Of a stretch of DNA of 64,000 nt, positions 42,224-51,913 are shown in pieces. This stretch comes from JAIQFL01 sp035295745 (GTDB taxonomy: Bacteria; Acidobacteriota; Terriglobia; Bryobacterales; Bryobacteraceae). Position 1 is the first letter of the stretch; each line of letters opens with the position of its first letter. The stretch is from the NCBI GenBank assembly GCA_035295745.1, contig DATGIL010000098.1, forward strand, positions 62,001-126,000. The letters run 5' to 3'. The position numbers were made by a program, and so were the translations under genes. The notes under the pieces are model-generated. The model did no database searches. It saw nothing but the letters and a program-made list of their open reading frames with translations, and was not told where the DNA came from.

Positions 42224-44902
42224 GTGTATTTGGAACTCACCAATTCCGCGCCTGAGGCCTACGTTTTAGCCGCAGCGCTGGAGTCTGCACCAGACAGCGT
42301 TCTAGTCACAGATCGCAATGGTGCGATTTGCTGGGTAAACCCCGCATTCTGTGCGTTAACCGGTTACGGCCGGCAGGAGCTGATCGGCACGAATCCGCGC
42401 TGGCTGAAGTCGGGCTGCCACGAAGCCGGCTTCTATCAGGACCTGTGGAACACGATCCTGTCCCGGCGGACCTGGCGGGGCGAAATCACCAATCGCCGCA
42501 AGGATGGCACGCTCTATACACAAGAACTCTGGATCAGCCCGGTGCAAGATCAGGATCAGGTGATCACGCACTTCGTCGGGGTCGGTCGGGATGTGAGAGA
42601 TCGAAAGCAATCTGAAGAATTGCTGGCAAGGAGTGAAGAGCACTTCCGGCGGCTTGTCGAAAGTGCACCCGAAGGGATCTTTGTTCACTCGGAGGGTGTT
42701 TTTAGTTATCTGAATCCGGCCGCTCTTCGTTTGTTCGGGGCAGGGTCAGCCGACCGACTGCTGGGGCACCCAATGATTCAACAGGTACACCCCGCGTTCC
42801 ACTCTTTGGTGGAACAGCGCCTGTCCGAGTTGAAGGAGGGTCGCCACAACGTACCGTTGGTGGAAGAACAGTTTGTGAAGATGGACGGGACGCCTTTCGA
42901 CGTCGAGGTCTCAGCCATTGCCCTAAACGAAGACAGAAGCAAAACGCTGGTGTTCTTCCGCGATATTTCGGAACATAAGAAAGCGCAAGACGCGGACCGT
43001 CGAAGCCGTGGGTTGTTGAATTCCGTAATAGAAGGCACGACGGATGCGGTCTACGTAAAAGATTGCGATGGCCGATTTCTCCTGGTCAACGGCGCTGCCT
43101 GCAAAATGGTCGGGAAGCGCGCCGAGGAAATTCTGGGGCGGGATGACAGGACTCTGTTCTCGCCGGAGACGGCCGAACAGGGGATGGCGCACGATCGCCG
43201 CATCATGACTTCGCGACGGGTTGAATCCTGTGAAGACGAACTCGTCCTCGCGACCGGAGAACGCATATTAATCCAAAAGACCGAAGGGCCGGTGTTCGAT
43301 GGGCAGGGCAATCTGATTGGAATCTTCGGGATGTCACGGGACATCACCAGCCAGAAACGCTCCGAGGAGGAGCGGGCGAAGCTCTGGGCGCAACTATTAC
43401 AGGCCCAAAAAATGGAAAGTGTTGGCCGGATGGCTGGAGGAGTCGCTCATGACTTCAATAATCTCCTCACCGTGATCAACGGCTATAGCGCTCTGCTGCT
43501 TCAACAAATCACTCCAGAAGACCCTATCCAAGAGCCGATCTCCGAGATCCGAAAAGCCGGCGCGCGCGCGGCCGCACTGAGCCGGCAACTGCTGGTGCTC
43601 AGCCGCGAACAGGTGGTCAGGCCAAAAGTGTTGGATCTCAACGAGGTCATCGGGGAGGTCGAGAAGATGCTGGGCGGGGTTCTCGGTGAGGATATTCGCA
43701 TCGAGACCAGACTGAGCCCGTCATTAGGACCGATCAGAGCGGATGCCGGGCAATTCCACCAGGTTTTAGTGAATCTGATAGTAAACGCCCGCGATGCCAT
43801 GCCGGGCGGCGGAAAGATTTTGATCGAGACGTTGAATATGGATCTCGATCAGGGGTATGCTTTGCAGCACCCCGAACTTGCGCCGGGTCCGTATGTTCTC
43901 ATGACGGTATCCGACGACGGTCTCGGAATGAGCGAAGACGTCCGCAGTCACTTGTTCGAACCATTTTTCACGACAAAGAAGCAGAGTGAAGGCACGGGCC
44001 TGGGTCTGGCAACGGTGTACGGCATCATCAAGCAAACCGGCGGTGCAATCTTTGTATACAGCGAACCCGGCGCGGGGGCGACGTTCAAGATATACCTGCC
44101 TCGCGTCGATGAAGCGATCAAGGCGGAGGATGAAACCAAGACTGCTATTACGACGCTTCGCGGGACCGAGACGGTTCTCGTCGTTGAGGACCAGCAGGAA
44201 CTTCGGAGGTTAGCGGCGGCGATATTGAGGCGCTACGGGTACGAAGTCCTCGAAGCGGTGAACGCGGACGAAGCGCTAGTGCATGCCGAGCGCCTTACGC
44301 GTCGAATTCACTTGATGGTCACCGATCTGGTGATGCCCGGTATGACCGGTCCCGAGCTGGCGGTGCGCCTGAGTTCATTGCGACCGGATATGAAGATCAT
44401 TTTTATGTCCGGCTATGCCAAAAATGCAATCGCGGATCGCGGGATTCTCGATTCGAACGTCCCGTATTTGCCGAAGCCGTTTTCTCCCGAAGCGCTCGCC
44501 TCCATAGTGAGGGAAGCACTCGGCGCGCCAGGCACCGTCGGCACAATTCTCGTGGTAGACGATGACCCGGCGATTCGCAGCTTTCTGGGGAGGGTTCTGT
44601 CAGGTGCGGGCTACAGGGTTTTGGGAGCCAAGGACGGAAAGGAGGCCGTCCAACACGTCAACATTTCAGAGGTCGACTTGATGATCACGGATCTGATTAT
44701 GCCGGAACAAGAAGGGCTCGAGACCATCCAGATACTTCATCGACTCCGACCGGGCCTCAAAATCATTGCGATCTCTGGTAAATTCGGCGGGCAATTTCTG
44801 AGAGTCGCCAAGCTTTTCGGTGCACGGGCAACACTGACCAAACCGGTTCTTCCCGATCAATTGCTTGAGGCCGTCAGACAGGTGCTCGGCTCGTCGCTGT
44901 AG
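42224..44902 (+). CDS. Hybrid histidine kinase with PAS domains and two receivers
   Basis: 892 residues from GTG 42224; TTG 42230 is also possible. Three PAS modules (from ALESAPDSVLVTDRNGAICW onwards), a HisKA domain with the H-box VGRMAGGVAHDFNNLLTVIN, HATPase_c (DDGLGMSEDVRSHLFEPFFT, GTGLGLATVYGI), then two receiver domains. Acceptor Asp residues lie in IHLMVTDLVMPGM and VDLMITDLIMPEQ, with lysines in LPKPFS and LTKPVL. No output domain; it probably feeds a phosphorelay, perhaps with the LuxR regulator just upstream (182-bp gap). Confidence 0.93.
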   Translation: MYLELTNSAPEAYVLAAALESAPDSVLVTDRNGAICWVNPAFCALTGYGRQELIGTNPRWLKSGCHEAGFYQDLWNTILSRRTWRGEITNRRKDGTLYTQELWISPVQDQDQVITHFVGVGRDVRDRKQSEELLARSEEHFRRLVESAPEGIFVHSEGVFSYLNPAALRLFGAGSADRLLGHPMIQQVHPAFHSLVEQRLSELKEGRHNVPLVEEQFVKMDGTPFDVEVSAIALNEDRSKTLVFFRDISEHKKAQDADRRSRGLLNSVIEGTTDAVYVKDCDGRFLLVNGAACKMVGKRAEEILGRDDRTLFSPETAEQGMAHDRRIMTSRRVESCEDELVLATGERILIQKTEGPVFDGQGNLIGIFGMSRDITSQKRSEEERAKLWAQLLQAQKMESVGRMAGGVAHDFNNLLTVINGYSALLLQQITPEDPIQEPISEIRKAGARAAALSRQLLVLSREQVVRPKVLDLNEVIGEVEKMLGGVLGEDIRIETRLSPSLGPIRADAGQFHQVLVNLIVNARDAMPGGGKILIETLNMDLDQGYALQHPELAPGPYVLMTVSDDGLGMSEDVRSHLFEPFFTTKKQSEGTGLGLATVYGIIKQTGGAIFVYSEPGAGATFKIYLPRVDEAIKAEDETKTAITTLRGTETVLVVEDQQELRRLAAAILRRYGYEVLEAVNADEALVHAERLTRRIHLMVTDLVMPGMTGPELAVRLSSLRPDMKIIFMSGYAKNAIADRGILDSNVPYLPKPFSPEALASIVREALGAPGTVGTILVVDDDPAIRSFLGRVLSGAGYRVLGAKDGKEAVQHVNISEVDLMITDLIMPEQEGLETIQILHRLRPGLKIIAISGKFGGQFLRVAKLFGARATLTKPVLPDQLLEAVRQVLGSSL

Positions 44903-44984
44903 CTGTCATTCCGGCAGTGCCGCAAATCGGCAGAGTTACTAGACTTACTGAGAGGTGCGCTTGGCGAGAAGAACCCCTAAATAC

Positions 44985-45146
44985 ATGTCTGACCTTGACG
45001 GAGCTATTGCTCTGGCACGCCAGGCACGTGACAAGATCACTCGGCAGATCGAGGTACTGCAGGACATCTTAGGGCGACGCCCAGGGCGATCAGTGACGAA
45101 ACCGCGCGTCGTGAAAGAGGGCGTACGCCGAACTCGTAAGAGATGA
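44985..45146 (+). CDS. Possible small basic protein
   Basis: 53 codons from ATG 44985. A helical, amphipathic first half (DLDGAIALARQARDKITRQI) is followed by a strongly basic tail (KPRVVKEGVRRTRKR). There is no clear ribosome site and no known family. It may be a small DNA- or RNA-binding protein or a chance frame. Confidence 0.3.
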   Translation: MSDLDGAIALARQARDKITRQIEVLQDILGRRPGRSVTKPRVVKEGVRRTRKR

Positions 45147-46016
45147 AATAATTCGATACGGATCGCCGACCTTTTGGACGAGCGAAAACCAAAACGCCGG
45201 CACGCGGCGGCCCGGAAAATACTGCCAAAGGTAGAATCTCATCCTTGGCAAAACCGTCACCGCGCCCGCTGAATCTGCGGCTCAATGAGACCGCGATCCA
45301 AACCCTGAAGGCGGTTCACCCAGAGACCGGGACCAGCCTCACGTCTTTGTCCACCTCGAAGGGCGATTCGCAGGAGGCCCAGTCACTGAAATCAAGATCG
45401 CCTTCAACGGCGCCGAGTTCGATGGTCCGTTCTGGCCCCACCTCGATGGCCACATTTGGCCCCTACGCAGTAACTACAGGTTGTCCCATTTCCCGGTCTG
45501 GAGCCCATTCGGAAGGCCGCATCTACTGCGAAGAGTTGCTGAGTTTCGTTTTCTCCAGTAATCTGCAGTCAAATGTGCCCATCCGTCGAGTTCGAAGGCT
45601 GTATCGGAATCGTCTTCCGGATGTAGAGAAGGACGAACCGGAACTTCACGAGCGCCCACCCTTCTTTCTGCCAGGGGTGCCTTGACAGATCATCGAATGC
45701 CACACGGAACGCGTTGGAGCATGGTGTCGAGGAGAGAGCGTCATTGCCTTACACGTTACCCTAAGACGGGCATACGGCCAACAGACTCAACTCGTTAAAA
45801 AACAGATAGTTACGGACTTGAAAATATCAGAAGAGCGCCGGGTCCCGAGTGGAGAGAAGTTTGAAGACCGTATTCTTAGGGAGCCACGAGGTTGACGTGG
45901 CGATCAAAGAGATCGCGGAGTTGTTGGCTATTGCGTACGCTCATTGATTTGATGGGGTTTCGACGCTCTGAAGCCCCTGCTTTGTTAATTCTGAAGCGTT
46001 TCCAGCGTCCCTCTAT
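45147..46016. other. Long gene-poor stretch with possible decayed coding segment
   Basis: About 870 bp. Between 45340 and 45560 one plus-strand frame reads protein-like text (FVHLEGRFAGGPVTEIKIAF, WPHLDGHIWPLRSNYRLSHF, SPFGRPHLLRRVAEFRF) but lacks a start and ends at a stop; the neighbouring frame 45245-45685 starts well but then loses sense. This fits a degraded gene of unknown type. The last 250 bp are AT-richer and probably carry the promoter of the following ECF sigma operon. Confidence 0.35.
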
Positions 46017-46034
46017 GTGGAAGAGCCTGATAGG

Positions 46035-46592
46035 ATGAAAGCTTTAATGGCTGCCCCCTTAGAATCGGCGAACCTCTCCGCGACTGATCTGGAACGGATC
46101 TTTCGTGAAAACCACGCAATGGTATTCCGGGCGGCCTACCGTGTCACCGGCAATGCCGACGACGCCGAGGATGTCCTCCAAACGGTATTTTTGCGCATGC
46201 TCAAACGCGATCCGGGGTCCGATCCGGTGGGCAATATGGCGAGTTTTCTGCACCGCGCGGCGGTCAATGCCGCTCTGGACTTGGTCCGATCGCGCCAGAA
46301 TATCCGCCAGATCCCGCTCGACGAGCTGGAACCGGTGCTCGCCGAGCCGGCCCATCGCGACCCGGAACGGGCCCGATCGTCGGGAGAGATCCGCGAATGG
46401 CTGCGCGGCGCCCTGGCCAGGCTGAATCCGAGGATTGCCGAGATGTTTATGCTCCGGTTTTTTGATGGAAAAGAAAATCCCGAAATCGCGCGATTGCTGA
46501 ACACCACCCCCGGAACAGTGGCGGTCACTATATCCCGCACGCGCGATCGTCTGGAAAAGGAATTCCGAGCTTATCAGGGAGGAGTGGCATGA
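46035..46592 (+). CDS. ECF-family RNA polymerase sigma factor
   Basis: 185 residues from ATG 46035, with a GGAAGAG/TAGG leader; GTG 46017 in frame is an alternative. Sigma-2: NADDAEDVLQTVFLRMLKRD. Sigma-4: PRIAEMFMLRFFDGKENPEI and ARLLNTTPGTVAVTISRTRD. Its TGA overlaps the next ATG (ATGA), coupling it to the anti-sigma gene. It is expected to drive its own operon, which encodes two ABC systems. Confidence 0.94.
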   Translation: MKALMAAPLESANLSATDLERIFRENHAMVFRAAYRVTGNADDAEDVLQTVFLRMLKRDPGSDPVGNMASFLHRAAVNAALDLVRSRQNIRQIPLDELEPVLAEPAHRDPERARSSGEIREWLRGALARLNPRIAEMFMLRFFDGKENPEIARLLNTTPGTVAVTISRTRDRLEKEFRAYQGGVA

Positions 46593-49132
46593 CACCCGCC
46601 GAAAACAATCCCGCTGAAATGGTTCCCCTCGACCCTGCTTTGGAGCAAGCCGTGTCTGAGATTCGTGACGAAGTCCCCGATACCGCCGTAATCGAAGCCG
46701 CCGCGTCCCGGGTGTGGGCCAGGTTGGCCCCCCAAGTCGCGCAACTGCCGGCAAACGGTCACCACATCCGCGGATGCGAGGATTTTCAGGCGATGCTTCC
46801 CGACTACCGCGCCGGGCACCTGAATGAGGCGCGCGCGACCCTTGTCAAAGATCACCTGCATCAGTGCGTCGATTGCCGCCGCGTTTATGAAGGCAGGGTA
46901 GTTTCCATGCAGGCCGCGCCTGTAGCGCGGCGTTCTTCGCGGCGCCCGTTGTTCTGGATGGCCGCGGCTGCCGCCTTTGCTGGTATCTCGGTGTGGGTGG
47001 CCATCGACCAGTACGGCGTGCGCACTGGCCATGCCATTGTGCAGTCGGTGAATGGCACGCTGTTTCAAGTTTCCGCCGCGGGCATTCAGCCGATCGCGGC
47101 AGGCCAGGATCTGCCCGACGGTGTCGAGCTGCGCACGGCGCCGAATTCGGACGCCATGCTGCTGTTGCGCGACGGTTCGGTTGTCGAACTGCGCGAGCGC
47201 TCGGGGATGTCGAGCACGCAGGCGGGCAACGATCTCACTATCCGGCTGGCTCGCGGCAGCGTCATCGTGAACGCTGCGAAGCGCCGGACCGGCCACCTGT
47301 ACGTGGCCACTGCCGATTGCCGCGTGGCGGTTACGGGCACGGTGTTCAGCGTCAGTTCCGGCGTGAAGGGCTCGCGCGTTTCGGTGATTCAGGGCGAAGT
47401 GCATGTCTCCCAGGACAACCAGGATAAGATCCTGCATCCGGGAGAGCAGACTTCCACCAGCCCGAACCTCGAGCCGGTCTCGGTGAAGGAAGATATCGCG
47501 TGGAGCCGCAACCGCGACCGCCTGCTCGAACAGTTGTCGGTCCTGCATAACGATCTACAGCAGATTCATCTTCCCGCGCTACGCTATTCCAGCCGGTTGC
47601 TGGGTCGCTTGCCGGCTTCCACGGTATTCTTCGCCAGCATCCCGAATCTGGCGCAATACCTGGGAGAGGCGCAGTCAGTTCTACACCAGAAGCTATCCGA
47701 GAGTCCCGAATTGCGTTCCTGGTGGGCTTCGCGCGGCGGCGACGCCGAGCCGGTGATTGAGAAACTGCGGGCCGCGAGCGAGTATCTGGGCGACGAAATC
47801 GTCATCACGAGTTCCGCGGGAGAGGGGCGTCCGCACGGGCCGGTATTCATCGCCGAGACCAAACGCGACGGTTTCCCGGAGTTTCTGAAGAAGGCCGCTC
47901 CCGGCATGACGATCGAAGTACGGCCGGGCCTGGCGATCTTTGGTCCGGTGGCGGCATCCGTGAAGTCTCTGGCCGAGTCGCTGGATTCCCCCTCCGGCTT
48001 CCAGACCACGCCATTTTATGCGCGAATCATGCAGGCGTACCAGAATGGCGCCGGCTTGATGCTGGCTGCCGATCTTTCGAAGCTTTCCAACCAGAATGGC
48101 TCCGACTCCGGACAATCAAATCCGACGGCGGTGATCGGAACGGGCGGGCGCTTCCTGATCGCGGAGGAGAAGGAAGTCGACAGCCACCTGAAGGCGAGCG
48201 CCAGCCTGGAATTCAACGGGCCGCGCACCGGGATCGCCGCGATGCTGGCGGAGCCCGCGCCGATGGGGTCCCTGGATTACGTTTCTCCGGATGCCACGCT
48301 CGTCTCGGCCTTCGCGGTGAAGAATCCGGCCGCGATCGTGGACCAGGTGCTCGGCATGGCAGACCATTTGCCGATGGTCTCGAACAAGACCCGTTCCGAC
48401 GTGCAGCAGGAAACCCGGCCGGACATTCGGAATGACGTGGCCGCGAGCCTGGGCGGTGAGTTTTCCCTGTCGCTGGATGGACCTCCGTTCCCGGTGCCTT
48501 CGTGGAAGCTGGTGACCGAAGTCTATGACCCCACGCGCCTGCAGGCCACGATGCAAAAACTGATCCAGTTGCATGATCAGGAAGCTGCCAAGACGGGTGA
48601 TAAGCCGCTGCGCACGGGACAAGAGACTGTGGACGGCCACACCTACTTCATGATCGGAACCGGCGATGGCAATCCGCTGACGGAGGCCCACTACACTTTC
48701 TCGGATGGATACCTGATCGCCGGTCCGAACCGGGCGCTGATCACTCGCGCGCTTCAGATGAAGACGGCGGGAACTTCGATCACCCACTCCGCGCAATTCA
48801 TTGCCATGACTCCGCGCGATCACTATCCCAACTTCTCTGCGCTGATCTATGAGAAGCTGGGCACCACGCTGGCCCCGCTGGCTGGACTTCTGGGCGCATT
48901 CGCAGGAAACAGCGGCGGTTCGCAGGACGCCATGAAGAGTCTGAGCAACATCAAGCCGATGATGATCGCGGCTTACGGGGAGCCCGACCGCATCACCATC
49001 TCAGGCGCCGGCGATTTGAGCAGCGGCATGTCGAGCCTGATGGGAGGCAACCTGCTCGGGGCTCTTGGAAATGCGACACCCTTCCTGCCAATGCAGGGAA
49101 TGCAGCGAATGCAGGGAACACTGCACCGTTAG
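46589..49132 (+). CDS. Anti-sigma/FecR-domain membrane protein with large extracytoplasmic region
   Basis: 847 residues. A zinc-finger anti-sigma part is visible as DHLHQCVDCRRVYEG (about 91-105). One transmembrane helix follows (LFWMAAAAAFAGISVWVAID, about 125-145), then a FecR domain (LEDGVEL/VVELRERSG, IRLARGSVIVNAAK, CRVAVTGTVFSVSSGVKGSR). The remaining 550 residues, with FFASIPNLAQYLGEAQSVL and HTYFMIGTGDGN, resemble DUF3352-type repeats. It likely holds the sigma factor at the membrane and senses an outside signal through the large domain. Very long for an anti-sigma. The ABC genes start 18 bp downstream. Confidence 0.85.
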   Translation: MTPAENNPAEMVPLDPALEQAVSEIRDEVPDTAVIEAAASRVWARLAPQVAQLPANGHHIRGCEDFQAMLPDYRAGHLNEARATLVKDHLHQCVDCRRVYEGRVVSMQAAPVARRSSRRPLFWMAAAAAFAGISVWVAIDQYGVRTGHAIVQSVNGTLFQVSAAGIQPIAAGQDLPDGVELRTAPNSDAMLLLRDGSVVELRERSGMSSTQAGNDLTIRLARGSVIVNAAKRRTGHLYVATADCRVAVTGTVFSVSSGVKGSRVSVIQGEVHVSQDNQDKILHPGEQTSTSPNLEPVSVKEDIAWSRNRDRLLEQLSVLHNDLQQIHLPALRYSSRLLGRLPASTVFFASIPNLAQYLGEAQSVLHQKLSESPELRSWWASRGGDAEPVIEKLRAASEYLGDEIVITSSAGEGRPHGPVFIAETKRDGFPEFLKKAAPGMTIEVRPGLAIFGPVAASVKSLAESLDSPSGFQTTPFYARIMQAYQNGAGLMLAADLSKLSNQNGSDSGQSNPTAVIGTGGRFLIAEEKEVDSHLKASASLEFNGPRTGIAAMLAEPAPMGSLDYVSPDATLVSAFAVKNPAAIVDQVLGMADHLPMVSNKTRSDVQQETRPDIRNDVAASLGGEFSLSLDGPPFPVPSWKLVTEVYDPTRLQATMQKLIQLHDQEAAKTGDKPLRTGQETVDGHTYFMIGTGDGNPLTEAHYTFSDGYLIAGPNRALITRALQMKTAGTSITHSAQFIAMTPRDHYPNFSALIYEKLGTTLAPLAGLLGAFAGNSGGSQDAMKSLSNIKPMMIAAYGEPDRITISGAGDLSSGMSSLMGGNLLGALGNATPFLPMQGMQRMQGTLHR

Positions 49133-49150
49133 AAGTCGTATAACTAGTTA

Positions 49151-50083
49151 ATGGCATCAGTCATTGAGCTGGAGGATCTGCAGGTCCGCCTCGGACAGCG
49201 AGTCATTCTGAAGAACCTGAAGGCGTCGCTGACGGGGCGGTCCATCGGACTGCTGGGACCCAATGGGGCAGGCAAGTCCACCCTGCTCAATACCCTCCTC
49301 GGATTTCACCGGCCCTCCTCCGGTACCGCACGAATTCTCGGGTACGACGTCCGCACGCATGCCCGGCAGGTGAGAAGCCTGATCGGGTACATGCCCGAAA
49401 ATGATTCCTTCATCGCGGGGATGAGCGGAGTGCATTTCGTGCGCATGATGGCGGAGCTTTCGGGCCTGCCTCCCGAACATGCTCTGGAGCGCGCGCATGA
49501 GGCGTTCTTCTATGTGGGGTTGGGCGAGGTTCGCTACCGCCCGCTGGGCACGTACTCCCTGGGCATGAAGCAATCCGCCAAGCTGGCGCAGGCCATCGCC
49601 CACGGTCCCAAGGTGCTGTTTCTCGATGAACCCACCAACGGGCTCGATCCACCTGCGCGCACCCGCATGATCCAACTCATTCAGGAGATCCGCGATCGAG
49701 GCGACCTCCACCTGATCCTCTCCTCGCACCTGTTGCGCGACGTGGAAGAGTGTTGCGACCAGGTGCTGATCCTGAAGGATGGAAATATCGCGGCGTTCTG
49801 CAATCTCGAAGAGGAGCGCCGCGCCAATCGCCGCTTCCTGGAAATCGAAACACGCGGCGGAGTAAACGGATCTTTCCTCTCGACGGTAGAGAAACTGGGG
49901 TGCGAGACCGCTCCGGGCGTACAAGGCCGGGTCAAGTTGATTCTCCCCGACGGACTGGAGATCCGGCAACTCTATGAGGTCGCCGCGGAACAAGAGGTGC
50001 AGATCCGGCGCCTGAGTCACAAGCGCGATTCGCTCGAAGACATCTTCCTGAAAGCCATGGAGACTCCCAATGGCCGTCTATAA
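49151..50083 (+). CDS. ABC transporter ATP-binding protein (ABC-2 type)
   Basis: 310 residues. Walker A GPNGAGKST, a signature in variant form YSLGMKQSAKLAQAI and Walker B VLFLDEPTNGLDP are intact. A C-terminal extension of about 80 residues (LEIETRGGVNGSFLSTVEKL onwards) is typical of exporter ATPases of the CcmA/NatA group. It overlaps the permease gene by 14 bp and works with it as an efflux or secretion pump; substrate unknown. Confidence 0.94.
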   Translation: MASVIELEDLQVRLGQRVILKNLKASLTGRSIGLLGPNGAGKSTLLNTLLGFHRPSSGTARILGYDVRTHARQVRSLIGYMPENDSFIAGMSGVHFVRMMAELSGLPPEHALERAHEAFFYVGLGEVRYRPLGTYSLGMKQSAKLAQAIAHGPKVLFLDEPTNGLDPPARTRMIQLIQEIRDRGDLHLILSSHLLRDVEECCDQVLILKDGNIAAFCNLEEERRANRRFLEIETRGGVNGSFLSTVEKLGCETAPGVQGRVKLILPDGLEIRQLYEVAAEQEVQIRRLSHKRDSLEDIFLKAMETPNGRL

Positions 50084-50972
50084 GAAAACCTACAGGCCAT
50101 ATGACGGAAAACTCACTCCGTCGTGGAGCCGTTTTCTGGTGATTCCCCGCTACTCGCTCGAAGACTTGCGGCGTTCCAAGTTTCTGACCATCTCCTTCTT
50201 CGCCAGTTTTCTGCCGCCGCTGATTTTTGCGATCGGGATTTACGTGCAGCACAATGCGAGCGTGTTCAACCTGGTGGGAGCGCAAGGCGCCAATCGGCTG
50301 ATCACCATCGACGTGTCCTATTTCATGCGGATCCTCGGCTGGCAAAGCATGCTGGCGCTTTTTCTGGCGGCGTTCATCGGTCCTGGCCAAGTCTCACCCG
50401 ATCTTTCGAACAACGGCCTGGCGCTCTACCTGGCGCGCCCCTTTTCGCGCGTCGAATACGTGCTCGGGAAGATGTCGGTGCTCGTCTATCTCCTCTCATT
50501 GATTACCTGGGTGCCGGGGCTTCTGCTCTTCGCATATCAAGGCTACATGGAAGGCTGGGATTGGACGACCACCAACATGCGTTTCGCCACCAGCCTGTTC
50601 CTCGGCGCTTGGATCTGGATAGTGATCCTCTCCCTCTTGTCGCTGGCTCTCTCGGCTTGGGTGAAGTGGAAGCCGGCGGCCGGCGGACTGATTTTCGGGT
50701 TGTTCTTTGTCGCGCAAGGCTTCGGGGCGATCATCAATGCCGTGCAGCGGACCAATTGGGGGCACCTGTTCAATGTGCGCTTCCTGGTGGGGTCGATCTG
50801 GCTGTGGTTGTTTGAAGGCAGCACCAACAACACCGGAGGCGCAGTCTTCTTTGGCGTGCCGCAGGGGGAAGAGATCCCGCTGGTGTGGAGTTGCCTGGGA
50901 CTGGCTCTGCTTTGCGGACTTTGCCTCTATATGCTGGCGCGCAAGATCCGCGGCATCGAGGTGGTGCGATGA
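50070..50972 (+). CDS. ABC-2 type permease
   Basis: 300 residues with about six hydrophobic helices (FASFLPPLIFAIGIYVQ, MLALFLAAFIGPGQ, LVYLLSLITWVPGLLLFAYQ, LFLGAWIWIVILSLLSLALS, CLGLALLCGLCLYMLA). The N-terminal YKKTYRPYDGKLTPSWSRFL block is common in this permease family. It overlaps genes on both sides (14 bp and 4 bp), a sign of strict co-translation. Confidence 0.9.
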   Translation: MAVYKKTYRPYDGKLTPSWSRFLVIPRYSLEDLRRSKFLTISFFASFLPPLIFAIGIYVQHNASVFNLVGAQGANRLITIDVSYFMRILGWQSMLALFLAAFIGPGQVSPDLSNNGLALYLARPFSRVEYVLGKMSVLVYLLSLITWVPGLLLFAYQGYMEGWDWTTTNMRFATSLFLGAWIWIVILSLLSLALSAWVKWKPAAGGLIFGLFFVAQGFGAIINAVQRTNWGHLFNVRFLVGSIWLWLFEGSTNNTGGAVFFGVPQGEEIPLVWSCLGLALLCGLCLYMLARKIRGIEVVR

Positions 50973-51913
50973 GCGAATCGCTGATCACCTTCACTAACGT
51001 TTCGCGCTTCTACGGCGAGGTGCTGGGCATCAATAAAGTCAGTCTCTCGATTCCGCCTGGAATCACCAGCCTGGTTGGCCCGAACGGTTCCGGCAAGACG
51101 ACCCTGATGAATCTGCTCACCGGGCTGATCCGTCCGACGCAAGGCGAAATCACGGTACTCGGCATCTCGCCGACACATCCCGAGCGCCTCTGCCGCCTAG
51201 TGGGATACTGCTCGCAATTCGACGCCTTTCCGAAGGGGCTGACGGGCTACGAATTCGTCTACTCCTACCTGCGGATGTACGGTTGGAGCAATGCGGAATG
51301 TGACCAACGCACGCGTGCGGCGCTTGAAACCGTCGGGTTGCTAGACGCGGCAAAACGCAACGTGGCCGGCTACAGCAAGGGCATGCGGCAGCGCGCCCGC
51401 CTGGCGCAGGCCACCGCGCACGACCCGCAAGTAGTCATTCTCGACGAGCCTTTGAACGGCCTGGACCCTCTGGCGCGGGCCGAGGCCATCGCGCTCTTTC
51501 GCAAGTGGGGCGACGAGGGCCGCCACGTCATTGTCTCCAGCCACATTCTCCACGAAGTGGACCGCATCTCCGACCAGGTGATTCTGCTGAGTCAGGGATA
51601 TGTGGTCGCCGAAGGTAAGATTCACAGCGTGCGCAGCGAGGTGAAAGAGCAGCCGATGCAGATCCTGGTGCGCTGCGATCGTCCGGGCATGCTGGCGTCG
51701 CGTCTCTTTCTACAGGACCACATGGTGGAGGCGAAGGTCAGCACTGACGGTAAGGGTCTGCTGCTGCGAACCAGGGATGCCGATCGCTTCTACCTTTTGT
51801 TGAACCGCGTCATTTTGGAGTCGGGGCTCGAAGTCGAGTCGATCTCTCCGGCGGATGACGATGTGAATTCGGTGTATCAGTACCTGATCGGCGCGGAGGG
51901 AGCTACGATATGA
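50969..51913 (+). CDS. ABC transporter ATP-binding protein (second pair)
   Basis: 314 residues from the ATG at 50969, which overlaps the previous stop (ATGA). Walker A GPNGSGKTT, signature YSKGMRQRARLAQAT and Walker B VVILDEPLNGLDP are intact, with an H-loop in VIVSSHILHEVD. The C-terminal regulatory extension starts near residue 225. It pairs with the permease that overlaps its end by 4 bp. Confidence 0.94.
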   Translation: MSESLITFTNVSRFYGEVLGINKVSLSIPPGITSLVGPNGSGKTTLMNLLTGLIRPTQGEITVLGISPTHPERLCRLVGYCSQFDAFPKGLTGYEFVYSYLRMYGWSNAECDQRTRAALETVGLLDAAKRNVAGYSKGMRQRARLAQATAHDPQVVILDEPLNGLDPLARAEAIALFRKWGDEGRHVIVSSHILHEVDRISDQVILLSQGYVVAEGKIHSVRSEVKEQPMQILVRCDRPGMLASRLFLQDHMVEAKVSTDGKGLLLRTRDADRFYLLLNRVILESGLEVESISPADDDVNSVYQYLIGAEGATI